The notes under the pieces are model-generated. The model ran no database searches, had not been told where the DNA came from, and saw only the letters and a list, made by a program, of their open reading frames with translations. A stretch of 64,000 nucleotides of DNA from Imhoffiella purpurea (GTDB lineage: Bacteria; Pseudomonadota; Gammaproteobacteria; Chromatiales; Chromatiaceae): contig NZ_AONC01000013.1 in the NCBI RefSeq assembly GCF_000585215.1, positions 21,882-85,881 of the forward strand, written 5' to 3'. Within the stretch, counting starts at the first letter, position 1, and the number at the start of each line of letters is the position of its first letter. Positions 11,015-21,523 of this stretch are shown here, piece by piece. The position numbers and the translations under genes were made by a program.

Positions 11015-12346
11015 ATGCCGAGCCAACCGATTCAATCGACCCCCGGCGGGGCCGTCCCCTCGCCCGAGACGGTGCGAGGCGTTCACCGCGGCGGCGCGGA
11101 CCATCGGGCGCTGAACGAGCGAATTCGCGCCGAAAGGATCTCTCTGGTCTTCGGCAACACGGGGCCGGCCCTGCTCGGCAACATCCTGGTCGCCTTGCTG
11201 GCCATGGTGGTGCTGTTGCCTCTGGTGCCGACCGCGACGGCGCTCGGCTGGCTCTTCGTTCTCTTGGCGATCGCGGCGGTTCGCTGGCGGCTGAAGCGGT
11301 CCTACGATCGATACGCGAGCGATCGTCATCCGCCGCCGGACGTCTGGATCCGGCGCGTCTTCGTGGTGCTGACGGTCAACGGGGTCTGGTGGGGCGTCTT
11401 CGGTATCCTCCTGCTGAGTTACGCCGATCGTTTTCAGGCCGGCTTCGCGCCCTTCATCATCGGCGGGATGATCGCCGCCGCGGTGGCGACCCTGGGGTCG
11501 CTGCGCTCGGCCTATCTCGGGTTCACCCTGCCCATGGCCGCTATTCTGGTGGGGACGCTGATCCGGCAGGGCGATCCGGATGCCTTGCTCATGGCCGGAT
11601 TCTCGATCGCCTTCGAGATCACCATGATCGGGACCGTCTGGCAGGTGAGCGCGATCGTCAGCCGCAATATCGAGCTGAGGATCCAGAACGAGTCGCTCGT
11701 GGGTTCGCTGACCCTGACCAATTGCGAGCTGGCCGAGGTCAATCAGGATCTCGCCCGCGAGATCGAGGATCGCAAGCGCGCCGAGGCGCGCAGCGAGTTT
11801 CTGGCCTCTCACGACACCCTCACGGGCCTGCCCAACCGCCGGACCCAGAAGGATCGCTTCGCGCGAGCGGCCGCCCGGGCGGCCCGCGAGGGCGGAGCGG
11901 TTGCCGTACTCTTCCTGGATCTCGACAGCTTCAAACAGGTCAACGACACGCTGGGGCACAGTGCCGGAGACAGGCTGCTGTGCGTCGTGGCCGACCGGCT
12001 GCGCGACTGTCTCAGACGGATGGATTCGGTTTGCAGACACGGCGGCGACGAATTTCTGGTGCTGATTGGCGACGCCCAGGATCGGGAGAAGGTCGGTGTG
12101 GTCGCGGATCGCATCATCCAGTCGGTTCGCATGCCCGTCGACCTCGAGGGCGAGCGCGTCCAGGTCGGCTGCAGTATCGGCATCAGTCTCTATCCGGACG
12201 ACGGCGACGACTTCGAGCTGTTGGTCGGCTGCGCCGACCAGGCCCTGTATCGCGCCAAACGCCGGGGCGGGATCGGCTATCGTTTTTTCCTGCCGGATCT
12301 GGATCTCTGCGATGCCTCGAACCTGCGCGTCAAGCGGGTCTCGTGA
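11015..12346 (+). CDS. Membrane-bound diguanylate cyclase (GGDEF)
   Basis: Makes cyclic di-GMP from two GTP. Residues 45-220 hold about six hydrophobic segments, a MASE-like sensory membrane region without a recognised ligand. A short coiled region (LAREIEDRKRAEARSEFLA) leads into the GGDEF domain from about residue 265: HDTLTGLPNRR, FLDLDSFKQVND, then RHGGDEFLVL with the signature at about 343-347, fully intact. RRMD just upstream fits the RxxD product-inhibition site. No EAL domain. It stands alone, with 286 bases upstream and a HAD gene downstream. Confidence 0.9.
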   Translation: MPSQPIQSTPGGAVPSPETVRGVHRGGADHRALNERIRAERISLVFGNTGPALLGNILVALLAMVVLLPLVPTATALGWLFVLLAIAAVRWRLKRSYDRYASDRHPPPDVWIRRVFVVLTVNGVWWGVFGILLLSYADRFQAGFAPFIIGGMIAAAVATLGSLRSAYLGFTLPMAAILVGTLIRQGDPDALLMAGFSIAFEITMIGTVWQVSAIVSRNIELRIQNESLVGSLTLTNCELAEVNQDLAREIEDRKRAEARSEFLASHDTLTGLPNRRTQKDRFARAAARAAREGGAVAVLFLDLDSFKQVNDTLGHSAGDRLLCVVADRLRDCLRRMDSVCRHGGDEFLVLIGDAQDREKVGVVADRIIQSVRMPVDLEGERVQVGCSIGISLYPDDGDDFELLVGCADQALYRAKRRGGIGYRFFLPDLDLCDASNLRVKRVS

Positions 12347-12473
12347 ACGAGGTTGGTCGATAGCCTCGGGCTCTCGTCTCATCTCGGGTTCCAGGCTCGT
12401 GTGCTTGAAGCCCTCTCGCACCACCCAACAGTTTCTGAACCAGACTCAGGACATCCAGAGCGAGGCGAAGACC

Positions 12474-13268
12474 ATGACCACCCAGATCCGCGCATTCCTG
12501 ATCGACATGGACGGGGTCCTCTACGAGGGCGAACGCCCCATTCCGGGTGCGGCCGAGACGCTCGACTGGCTGAGGTCCCGGGGGATCCCCTTTCTCTTCC
12601 TGACCAACACCAGCTCGCGCCCCAGGTCGGCGCTGGTCGAAAAGCTGGCCGGATTCGGCATCGCGGCCGATCCGGACCGGATCCTGACCCCGCCGGTCGC
12701 CGCCGCCAGATGGCTGACCGCGCACGTCGAGGATCCCGTCGTGCTCTGCGTGCCGGATGCGACCCTGTCGGATTTCGCCGATCTGCCGCTCGCCGACCCC
12801 GAGTCCGGGGATCCGGTCGGCGCGGTGGTGCTCGGGGATCTCGGCGAGGGCTGGAGCTTCTCCAGGCTCAACCAGGCATTCCGCTGTCTCATGCGGCAGA
12901 ACCGGCCCCATCTGGTCGCGCTCGGCATGACGCGCTACTGGAAGGCCGAGGACGGGCTACGGCTGGATACGGGGCCCTTCGTCGCGGCGCTCGAACAGGC
13001 CAGCGGGCGATCCGCCGTGGTGCTCGGCAAGCCGGAGGCACCCTTTTTCGAGACCGCGCTCGGGCTGCTCGGGGCCAGCGCGGATGAGACCTGCATGATC
13101 GGAGACGATCTGAGGGGCGATATCGGTGGTGCCCGGTCCGCCGGAATGCGGGCCCTCCTGGTTCGAACCGGGAAGTTTCAGCCGAGCGATCTGGATCAGG
13201 ACATCCGGCCGACGGCCGTCATCGATTCCTTCGCGGATCTGCCGGCCTGGTTTTCCGCCCCGGGTTGA
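12474..13268 (+). CDS. HAD-IIA phosphatase (LHPP-like)
   Basis: Haloacid-dehalogenase superfamily hydrolase of 264 residues. Motif I is DMDGVLYEGE (D11, D13), motif II lies in FLFLTNTSSRPRS, the lysine motif is VLGKPEAPFF, and motif III is CMIGDDLRGDIGGARSAGM. The cap type and the TNTSS segment place it in subclass IIA with NagD, pyridoxal phosphatase and LHPP; substrate cannot be told from sequence. The ATG at 12474 is used; the frame is open further upstream only as a shadow of the GGDEF gene. Confidence 0.88.
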   Translation: MTTQIRAFLIDMDGVLYEGERPIPGAAETLDWLRSRGIPFLFLTNTSSRPRSALVEKLAGFGIAADPDRILTPPVAAARWLTAHVEDPVVLCVPDATLSDFADLPLADPESGDPVGAVVLGDLGEGWSFSRLNQAFRCLMRQNRPHLVALGMTRYWKAEDGLRLDTGPFVAALEQASGRSAVVLGKPEAPFFETALGLLGASADETCMIGDDLRGDIGGARSAGMRALLVRTGKFQPSDLDQDIRPTAVIDSFADLPAWFSAPG

Positions 13269-14702
<1,434 letters not shown>

Positions 14703-14710
14703 CACAACCT

Positions 14711-14737
14711 CGTGGGGGATCGGCGCTCGCCGGTCCC
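14711..14737 (+). terminator. GC-rich hairpin after eno
   Basis: TGGGGGATCGGC and GCCGGTCCCCA form a long, slightly imperfect stem 9 bases after the eno stop. No T tract follows. It could attenuate transcription into ftsB-ispD rather than end it. Confidence 0.35.
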
Positions 14738-14764
14738 CATCCCTGATCGCCTCTAGGCCTGGAT

Positions 14765-15058
14765 ATGCGTTGGCTGATCGCTCTGCTGCTCCTTCTCTTG
14801 GTCGCTCTCCAGTACCGGCTTTGGGTCGGGGAGGGGAGTCTTGCCGATCTGCATGCGCTGAAGCAGGAGATCGCGCTCCTGCAGCAGGAGATCGGGCGGC
14901 TGATCGAGCGTAATCAGGAGCTCCAAGCCGAGGTCGAGGATCTCGGCGAGGGGCTGGACGCCATCGAGGAACGGGCACGCACCGAGCTCGGTATGATCAA
15001 ATCCGGAGAGACCTTCATTCAGGTCATCGAACCCCAGGCGTCGGAGGCCCCCAAATGA
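14765..15058 (+). CDS. ftsB: Cell division protein FtsB
   Basis: Small bitopic inner-membrane protein of the FtsQLB divisome complex. The 97-residue chain has one N-terminal transmembrane helix (WLIALLLLLLVALQYRL), then a leucine-zipper-like coiled coil (residues 33-65, ALKQEIALLQQEIGRLIERN) and the family segment EERARTELGMIKSGETF. It sits directly after eno and overlaps ispD by four bases, the standard arrangement. Confidence 0.95.
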   Translation: MRWLIALLLLLLVALQYRLWVGEGSLADLHALKQEIALLQQEIGRLIERNQELQAEVEDLGEGLDAIEERARTELGMIKSGETFIQVIEPQASEAPK

Positions 15059-15762
15059 CGGAGGCCCCGGCACTCTGGGCGGTGCTGCCGGCCGCCGGCG
15101 TCGGACGCCGGATGGGCAGCGCCGTTCCCAAGCAATATCTGGATCTCGCCGGCCGCGCGGTGATCGAGCATACGCTGGATCTCTTCGTCGCAGATCCGCG
15201 GATTCGTGGCGTCGCGGTGGCGCTTGGGCGGGAAGACGCCTATTGGGGCGATACCGGCTACGCCGACCATCCCAAGGTGATGCGCGCCCCGGGCGGCGCG
15301 GAGCGCTGCCATTCGGTGCTCAACGCATTGGGCGTCCTCGAGGGGCGGGCCGGGGACGACGACTGGGTCCTGGTCCACGACGCGGCCCGGCCCTGTCTGC
15401 GCGTGGCCGATCTGGATCGGCTGATCGAGGCGCTGATGGACGACCCGGTCGGGGGGCTGCTCGGCATCCAGGTGCGCGACACCATGAAGCGCGCCGGGGA
15501 GGGCGAGCGGATCGAGACCACCGTCGACCGATCCAGCCTCTGGCATGCCTACACGCCGCAGATGTTCCGCCTCGGGCTGCTGCGCCATGCGCTCCATGAC
15601 GCGCTGGAGGCGGGCGATCTGGTCACGGACGACGCCTCGGCCATGGAGCGTCTCGGCCGGGCCCCGCGCCTGATCGAGGGACACGCCGACAACATCAAGA
15701 TCACCCGGGCCGAGGATCTTCCCCTGGCCCGTTTCTACCTGCAGCAGCAGGGACGTATCTGA
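15055..15762 (+). CDS. ispD: 2-C-methyl-D-erythritol 4-phosphate cytidylyltransferase
   Basis: Third step of the non-mevalonate (MEP) isoprenoid pathway: joins CTP to methylerythritol 4-phosphate. The 235-residue protein carries the nucleotide loop LPAAGVGRRMGSAVPKQYL, then VHDAARPCL and the C-terminal GHADNIKITRAEDL. It overlaps ftsB by four bases. In many relatives ispF follows almost directly; here a 159-base repeat-bearing gap intervenes. Confidence 0.97.
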   Translation: MTEAPALWAVLPAAGVGRRMGSAVPKQYLDLAGRAVIEHTLDLFVADPRIRGVAVALGREDAYWGDTGYADHPKVMRAPGGAERCHSVLNALGVLEGRAGDDDWVLVHDAARPCLRVADLDRLIEALMDDPVGGLLGIQVRDTMKRAGEGERIETTVDRSSLWHAYTPQMFRLGLLRHALHDALEAGDLVTDDASAMERLGRAPRLIEGHADNIKITRAEDLPLARFYLQQQGRI

Positions 15763-15921
15763 CAGAGCTTCCAGCTTTCAGCCTCCAGCTTCCAGCCTTT
15801 CCGACTCCTCCCTTGGCCTCCATTGCCGAATTTGGTGGCTGCCCGAGAGGAATGGACGAGTCTCCGATCACGGCTCGAGGTTGAAGCTGGAGGCTGGCAG
15901 CTGGCGGCTGGAGGCTGACAC
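15763..15921. repeat. Inverted CAGCCTCCAGCTTCC-type repeat arms in the ispD-ispF gap
   Basis: The left arm (about 15765-15799) is built from AGCTTCCAGC / CAGCCTCCAGC units. The right arm (about 15882-15919) carries the complementary GCTGGAGGCTG / GCTGGCGGCTG units, so the gap could fold into one long hairpin with an 80-base middle. The units are short direct repeats within each arm. They resemble dispersed intergenic repeats of gammaproteobacteria; family not identified. Confidence 0.6.
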
Positions 15922-16401
15922 ATGCTTATCGGACAGGGCTTCGATGCCCATCGTTTCGCCCCGGATCGCCCGCTCGTCCTGGGCGGTGTCGAGATTCCCC
16001 ACGATCAGGGGATGCTGGCCCATTCGGACGGCGACGTCCTCATCCACGCACTCTGCGATGCCTTGCTCGGCGCGGCCGGGCTGGGCGACATCGGGCGTCA
16101 TTTCCCGGACACGGACGACGCCTTCGCGGGCATCGACAGCCGCATTCTGCTGCGCCGCGTCATGGAGAGTCTCGCCGAGCGCGGTCTCTCGGTCCACAAC
16201 GCCGATATGACCCTGATCGCCCAGAGACCCAAGTTGGCCCCCTACATCGATCCCATGCGTCGGGTGCTGGCCGGGGATCTGGGCTGCGACGTCCAGCGGG
16301 TCAACGTCAAGGCGACGACCATGGAGAAGATGGGCTTCACCGGACGCGGCGAAGGCATCGCGGCCTCGGCCTCGGTGCTCCTGAGCGAACCCGATGTCTG
16401 A
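15922..16401 (+). CDS. ispF: 2-C-methyl-D-erythritol 2,4-cyclodiphosphate synthase
   Basis: Fifth step of the MEP pathway: closes the cyclodiphosphate and releases CMP. The 159-residue protein shows metal ligands D8 and H10 (GQGFDAHRF) and H42 (HSDGDVLIH), plus the [17 protein letters not shown] signature near the C-terminus. It overlaps truD by 8 bases, as in many gammaproteobacteria. Confidence 0.97.
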   Translation: MLIGQGFDAHRFAPDRPLVLGGVEIPHDQGMLAHSDGDVLIHALCDALLGAAGLGDIGRHFPDTDDAFAGIDSRILLRRVMESLAERGLSVHNADMTLIAQRPKLAPYIDPMRRVLAGDLGCDVQRVNVKATTMEKMGFTGRGEGIAASASVLLSEPDV

Positions 16402-17461
16402 GATATCCGCCGTGCGTTGGACGAGCTTCTCGGCGCTGCCCCGTGCCCACGGCGAGCCGCTGGGGCAGGGGCGTCTCAGGGTCGTGCCGGAGGACTTCCA
16501 GGTCGAGGAGCATCTGGGCTTCGAGCCGGACGGCGAGGGCGATCATCTGCTGCTCTGGGTCCGCAAGACCGGCGCCAATACCGAATGGGTCGCGCGCAAG
16601 CTGGCCGCCCTGGCCGGCGTCCAGGGATCCGCGGTCGGGTACGCCGGGCTCAAGGACCGTCATGCCGTCACCGCTCAATGGTTCTCGGTTCCGCGACCGC
16701 GCCAAGGGCTTCCGGATTGGTCCGAGCTGAACGCATTCGGGATCGAGGTTCGGGAGGTGCACGCCCATCGCCGCAAACTGCGACGCGGTGCATTGCAGGG
16801 AAACCGCTTTCGCATCCGCGTGCGCGATGTCGGACTCGATCCCGAGCGGCTTCGGGAGTGTGCAGCGGCCATCGCCGGATCCGGCGTCCCGAACTATTTC
16901 GGTGCGCAGCGCTTCGGTCGCGACGATGCCAATCTGATCCACGCCGGCGAGCTCTTCTCCGGCGCCGCACGCCGGGTTCCGCGACATCTGCGCGGTCTCT
17001 GGCTGTCCGCCGCGCGCTCGCAGATCTTCAATCAGGTGCTCGCCGCTCGCGTCGAGCGGGGCGATTGGGACCGGCCCCTGGACGGCGACTGTCTTCAGCT
17101 CGATGGCAGCCATTCCTTCTTCCTCGCCGAGCGTATCGACGAGACGCTCGAGGAACGCTCTCGGCGGATGGATCTGCATCCGACGGGACCCCTGTGGGGG
17201 CGGGGCGACCTCCCCACTCAGGGGGCCGTGCGGTCCGCCGAGGAGGCCGCCGCCATGCCGTTCGAGGGCTGGACGGCCGGACTGGCGGCGGCGGGGATGG
17301 ATCAGGAGCGTCGTGCCCTGCGTCTGCCCGTGTCGGATCTCGAGGTGGAATCCGACACCCGGGATCTGCTGGTCGCCTTCTATCTGAGCGCCGGATCCTA
17401 TGCCACGGCCGTTCTGCGGGAATTCGTCGACTGTTTCGAGGAGCGGGCCGCCGAGGCTTGA
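16394..17461 (+). CDS. truD: tRNA pseudouridine(13) synthase
   Basis: Isomerises U13 of tRNA-Glu to pseudouridine. The 355-residue protein contains the catalytic Asp (D88) in [17 protein letters not shown], preceded by [12 protein letters not shown] and followed by [23 protein letters not shown] and [14 protein letters not shown], all TruD hallmarks. It starts inside the end of ispF (8-base overlap) and ends this gene run. Confidence 0.96.
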   Translation: MSEISAVRWTSFSALPRAHGEPLGQGRLRVVPEDFQVEEHLGFEPDGEGDHLLLWVRKTGANTEWVARKLAALAGVQGSAVGYAGLKDRHAVTAQWFSVPRPRQGLPDWSELNAFGIEVREVHAHRRKLRRGALQGNRFRIRVRDVGLDPERLRECAAAIAGSGVPNYFGAQRFGRDDANLIHAGELFSGAARRVPRHLRGLWLSAARSQIFNQVLAARVERGDWDRPLDGDCLQLDGSHSFFLAERIDETLEERSRRMDLHPTGPLWGRGDLPTQGAVRSAEEAAAMPFEGWTAGLAAAGMDQERRALRLPVSDLEVESDTRDLLVAFYLSAGSYATAVLREFVDCFEERAAEA

Positions 17462-17576
17462 TCCGTCCGGCTCGGGAGGCTGGACCTCCGATTCTCCATG
17501 CCGATCACCAGGGTTGTCCTGGCCTCTTCACCTCTGCGGTGGCTGGATTTTCCACTTTGTGTCCCAATTCAAGATT

Positions 17577-17593
17577 TCGTCCCCCTGGGACGA
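17577..17593. repeat. Perfect 7+7 palindrome upstream of the receiver/HATPase gene
   Basis: TCGTCCC (17577-17583) and GGGACGA (17587-17593) flank CCT, about 65 bases before the next start codon. Position suits an operator for the downstream regulator or a terminator tail for truD. No T tract. Confidence 0.35.
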
Positions 17594-17655
17594 CGAGGCG
17601 TCTACAAGACGGCTAGGATTCTGATTGGACTATTGTAAGCGAGAGGGAGCATGGC

Positions 17656-18552
17656 ATGGCTAGGCTGTTGATCGTCGATGACGAGCCCATCAATCTCGAG
17701 ATCATCGCGCACTGTCTCGGCGACGAGCACACATTGAGCTTCGCGCACGACGGTCTCGAGGCGTGGCAGATGCTCACATCGGAGCCGGATACGTTCGATG
17801 GGGTCATTCTAGATCGCATGATGCCCCGCATGGACGGTATCGACGTGCTCAAGCGTCTCAAGGCCGACACTCGCTTCAAGGACGTTCCGGTCATCATGCA
17901 GAGCGCGGCGGACAGCTCCGAGCAGGTCGCCGAGGGTCTGGCGGCCGGGGCCTGGTACTACCTGGCCAAGCCCTATTCGACCAAGGCGCTCACCAGCATC
18001 ATCGCCGCCGCCCTGGACGATCGGCGCAGCCGGCGCGATCTGGCGCGTCTGGGCTCGGAGATGAAGGGCATGCTCGCCATGACCCGCGAGGCGGTCTATG
18101 CCTTCCGCCATCTCGACGAGGTCTCCATGCTCTCCTCCGTGCTGGCGCAGGCCTGCTCGAACGCCGAGGCGGTCTCCATGGGGCTCTCCGAGCTGATGCT
18201 CAACGCCGTCGAGCACGGCAATCTGGGGATCGATTACGCCGAGAAGGGCCGTCTCATCGAGGAGGGTACCTGGCGCGACGAGGTGGATAGCCGCTTGGCC
18301 GATCCGGCCCAGGCGGACCGCTACGCGACCATCCGCTTCAGTCGCGAGGCGGATCATCTGTCCTTCGTCATCACCGACCGGGGGAAGGGGTTCGAGTGGC
18401 GCAAATATCTCGACCTGGATCCGGCGCGCGCCTTCGACAGCCATGGCCGGGGGATCGCCATGGCGCGGCATCTGGCCTTCAGCTCGCTCGAATACCGTGG
18501 CTGCGGCAACCAGGTCGCGGTCAGGGTGCGGATTGGGGACGAGGAGGTCTGA
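17656..18552 (+). CDS. Response regulator with C-terminal HATPase (anti-sigma/RsbW-like) domain
   Basis: A 298-residue two-domain protein. The receiver spans 1-120, with acidic pocket D8-D9, phospho-acceptor D53 in ILDRMMPRMDG and K105 in YYLAKPYS. A helical linker (LGSEMKGMLAMTREAVYAFRH) follows. The C-terminal 160 residues form a GHKL ATPase: N-box with N183 (SELMLNAVEHGNLG), G1 box DRGKGFEW and G2 box SHGRGIAMARHLAF. No histidine phosphorylation (H-box) motif is seen, so it resembles RsbW-type switch kinases or ATP-binding output domains more than sensor kinases. The ATG at 17656 has GAGAGGGAG upstream. Partner unknown. Confidence 0.85.
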   Translation: MARLLIVDDEPINLEIIAHCLGDEHTLSFAHDGLEAWQMLTSEPDTFDGVILDRMMPRMDGIDVLKRLKADTRFKDVPVIMQSAADSSEQVAEGLAAGAWYYLAKPYSTKALTSIIAAALDDRRSRRDLARLGSEMKGMLAMTREAVYAFRHLDEVSMLSSVLAQACSNAEAVSMGLSELMLNAVEHGNLGIDYAEKGRLIEEGTWRDEVDSRLADPAQADRYATIRFSREADHLSFVITDRGKGFEWRKYLDLDPARAFDSHGRGIAMARHLAFSSLEYRGCGNQVAVRVRIGDEEV

Positions 18553-18566
18553 TCCCGGCCCGGCGG

Positions 18567-18595
18567 TTGACAATCGGCCCGCACCTGAGGACAGT
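18567..18595 (+). promoter_or_regulatory. Candidate promoter before the TldD-like gene
   Basis: A perfect -35 TTGACA (18567-18572) is followed after 17 bases by GACAGT, a weak -10. It sits 40 bases upstream of the TldD-like start. Confidence 0.3.
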
Positions 18596-18631
18596 CGTAG
18601 CGTCACTAGCTTTCATCGATACGGCCGTCCC

Positions 18632-20110
18632 ATGGAATCATCCGACGATATTCGATTGTTCGACGAGATCCAGTTCCTCGACGAGATCGCGGACTCCTTT
18701 CGCGCGCATGCGCCCGCGTGCGATTACTGGAGCCTGCGCCTCGTCGCCGAGGAATCCGATCATCTCGAGGTGCGTCAGGGGGTGGTCGAGCCCAGTCTGA
18801 TCGCCTCCTCGCTGGGGGCCATGGTCACCCTGGTGACGGCCGGCGGGGTCGGATACGGGGCGACCAGCGATCTGAGTCCGGCCGGCCTGCGCGCTGCCGC
18901 CGGGCGCGCGGCCGAGTGGGCGCGCCTGCATGCCTGTCTCGGGCTGTTCGATGCCGCTCTGTTTCCGCGCGCCTCGGGCGTGGCCGATTACCACTCTTGC
19001 GTCGACGAGACCTGGGATTCGATGTCCGTCGCGGACAAGATCGCGCTGTTGCAGCAGGCCAACGCGGCGCTCGACATCGACGCGCGGATCCTGGACTGGT
19101 CCGCCTGGCTGACCCGCAGCCGGGTGTCCCAGCTCTTGGTCAGCAGCGACGGCGGGCGTATCTCGCAGCGTTTCGAGTATCTCTTCCCCGGTCTTCTGGC
19201 CGTGGCCAACGCCGGCTCCCAGACGCAGCGCCGTCATGGGGGCGGTGCCGACCGGGTGCGTCAGGGCGGACTGGAGATCCTGGCCGAGGCCCGTCTGCTC
19301 GAGGCGGCGCCGTGCGTCGCCGAGGAGGCTATCGCCCTGCTGGAGGCCCCGGAGTGTCCCTCGGATACGCGCGATCTCATCCTGCTGCCCAACCAGATGG
19401 CGCTGCAGATCCACGAGAGCATCGGTCATCCGCTCGAGCTGGACCGGATTCTCGGCGACGAGCGCAACTACGCCGGGACCAGCTTCGTGACCCCCGGCAT
19501 GTTCGGCCGCTACCGTTATGGCTCGGATCTGCTCGACGTCGCCTTCGATCCCTCGGTGCCGGGCGAGCTGGCGTCCATGGTCGCCGACGACGAGGGCAAT
19601 GCGGCCGAGCGGCACTATCTGATCCGGGGCGGGATCCTGGAGCGCCCGCTGGGCGGTCCCCTGTCCCAGGCGCGCGCCGGTCTGCCCGGCGTCGCCTGCA
19701 GCCGTGCCTCCAGCTGGGATCGGCCGCCCATCGATCGCATGGGCAACATCAATCTGGAGCCGGGCGAGGGCGATCTGGACGATCTGATCGCCGGGGTCGA
19801 GCGGGGCGTGCTCATGGAGACCAACCGTTCCTGGTCGATCGACGACAGCCGCAACAAATTTCAGTTCGGCTGCGAGCTGGGAAGGCTGATCGAGGATGGC
19901 CGACTGACCGGTCTGGTCCGCAATCCCGGCTACCGAGGACTCTCGGCCGAGTTCTGGCGCAGCCTCGACGGGGTCGGCGGACCCGAGACCCGCGAGGTCT
20001 GCGGGGTCGCCAACTGCGGCAAGGGCGAGCCGAACCAGAGCCTCTTCGTCGGACATGCCTCGCCGCCCTGCAGGTTCCGCGATGTGTCCGTGTTCGGAGG
20101 CGGTGAATGA
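18632..20110 (+). CDS. TldD/PmbA-family metalloprotease subunit (TldD-like)
   Basis: Homologue of TldD, the catalytic half of the TldD/TldE protease that unfolds and degrades leader peptides and, in E. coli, CcdA. The zinc motif HESIGH (H261, E262, H266) matches the HExxxH of TldD, and the downstream MGNINLEPGEG and VANCGKGEP segments fit the family's C-terminal half, which carries the third ligand Cys. Length is 492 against 481 in E. coli. The ATG at 18632 is used; the longer frame overlaps the previous gene. It overlaps the next gene by four bases (ATGA), so both subunits are probably made together. Canonical tldD/pmbA may exist elsewhere. Confidence 0.83.
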   Translation: MESSDDIRLFDEIQFLDEIADSFRAHAPACDYWSLRLVAEESDHLEVRQGVVEPSLIASSLGAMVTLVTAGGVGYGATSDLSPAGLRAAAGRAAEWARLHACLGLFDAALFPRASGVADYHSCVDETWDSMSVADKIALLQQANAALDIDARILDWSAWLTRSRVSQLLVSSDGGRISQRFEYLFPGLLAVANAGSQTQRRHGGGADRVRQGGLEILAEARLLEAAPCVAEEAIALLEAPECPSDTRDLILLPNQMALQIHESIGHPLELDRILGDERNYAGTSFVTPGMFGRYRYGSDLLDVAFDPSVPGELASMVADDEGNAAERHYLIRGGILERPLGGPLSQARAGLPGVACSRASSWDRPPIDRMGNINLEPGEGDLDDLIAGVERGVLMETNRSWSIDDSRNKFQFGCELGRLIEDGRLTGLVRNPGYRGLSAEFWRSLDGVGGPETREVCGVANCGKGEPNQSLFVGHASPPCRFRDVSVFGGGE

Positions 20111-21426
20111 ATCAGGAAGACTTCCAAGCCCTGTCGGATCGATTGTTCGCCAGGCTGTCCGGCGGCGAGGTTCTGTTCTGCTCCCTGGGCGGTGAGACAT
20201 CGGATTTCGTGCGTCTGACACGCAATCGGATCCGGCAGGCCGGACACCTGCATTCGTTCTCCCTGGGGCTGACCCTGATCTCGGGGGCCCGGCAGGCCGA
20301 AGGGGTCTGCGATCTGACCGGTCAGCCGGGGCCGGATCTCGCGCGGGCGGCTCGTCTGCTGCAGTCCCTGCGCGAGCGCATCGGTCATGTGCCCGAGGAT
20401 CCCTATCTCAACTACTCCGTCGAGCCGACCCAGGGCGCGCGCCGGGTCTCGGCCGAGATGCCTTCCGCCGAGGAGGCGCTCTCCGATCTGGTCGCTGCCG
20501 CGGAGGGGCTGGATCTGGTCGGGATCTGGGCGGGCGGCGAGATCCTGGAGGCCCTGTCGAGCTCCATCGGCCATCGGCATTGGCACCAGAGCACCAGCTT
20601 CAATCTGGATTGGAGCGGCTATCTGGAGGCCGACAAGGCGCTCAAATCCTGCTATGGCGGATTCAGCTGGGATCCGTCGGTCCTGCGCGGCCGGCTCGAT
20701 GCCATGCGCGATGCCCTGAAGGTTATGGAGCGGCCGGCGATGACCATCGCGCCCGGACGCTATCGGGCCTATTTCGCGCCCGCCGCGGTCCAGGAGCTGA
20801 TGGAGATGCTGGCTTGGGGCGGTTTCGATCTCAAGAGCCACCGGACCCAGCAGACACCCCTGCTCAAGCTGGTTCGGGGCGAGCGGCGGCTGGATCCGCG
20901 CATCGGCATCCGCGAGGAGTCGTCGCGGGGTCTCGCTGCGGGATTCACCGCGGAGGGATTTCTACAGCCGGACAGCGTGACCCTGATCGAGAAGGGCGCG
21001 CATGCCGATTGTCTGGTCGACGCCCGTAGCGCCAAGGAATACGGCGGGATCGTGAACGCGGGCGGAGAGACGCCCGAATCGCTCGCCCTGGACGCAGGCG
21101 ATCTGCCGCTCGACGCGGTTCCCTCGCGTCTGGGTACCGGGCTCTATATCGGCAACCTCTGGTATTGCAACTGGTCGGATGCCAACGAATGCCGTATCAC
21201 CGGGATGACCCGCTTCGGTACCTTCTGGGTCGAAAATGGCGAGATCCAGGCGCCGGTCAAGGCGATGCGCTTCGACGACAGCCTCTATCATCTGCTGGGC
21301 GACCGGCTCGAAGGGCTGACCCGGGAGCGCGAGCTCATCCTCTCGGCCGACACCTACGACGGGCGTTCGACCGGCAGCGCGCTCTTGCCGGGTCTGCTGG
21401 TGTCCGGGATCGATCTGGCGCTCTAG
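20107..21426 (+). CDS. TldD/PmbA-family protein (TldE-like partner)
   Basis: A 439-residue protein of the same superfamily as its upstream neighbour but without an HExxxH motif, as in TldE/PmbA, the non-catalytic half. Family-type segments are ETSDFVRLTRNRIRQAG near the N-terminus and LGTGLYIGNLWYCNWSD near the C-terminus. The 4-base overlap with the TldD-like gene and lack of a zinc site suggest an obligate heterodimer. Its natural substrate is unknown; no small leader-peptide gene is seen next to it. Confidence 0.8.
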   Translation: MNQEDFQALSDRLFARLSGGEVLFCSLGGETSDFVRLTRNRIRQAGHLHSFSLGLTLISGARQAEGVCDLTGQPGPDLARAARLLQSLRERIGHVPEDPYLNYSVEPTQGARRVSAEMPSAEEALSDLVAAAEGLDLVGIWAGGEILEALSSSIGHRHWHQSTSFNLDWSGYLEADKALKSCYGGFSWDPSVLRGRLDAMRDALKVMERPAMTIAPGRYRAYFAPAAVQELMEMLAWGGFDLKSHRTQQTPLLKLVRGERRLDPRIGIREESSRGLAAGFTAEGFLQPDSVTLIEKGAHADCLVDARSAKEYGGIVNAGGETPESLALDAGDLPLDAVPSRLGTGLYIGNLWYCNWSDANECRITGMTRFGTFWVENGEIQAPVKAMRFDDSLYHLLGDRLEGLTRERELILSADTYDGRSTGSALLPGLLVSGIDLAL

Positions 21427-21523
21427 GCGGATCGGTCGGATCATAGGATCGAGGCGTCGGGACACTGGAGATGTCATGGCGTCCCTTGCGTCTTCGCGGT
21501 TCGAATCCCTTGGATAGAGGATC

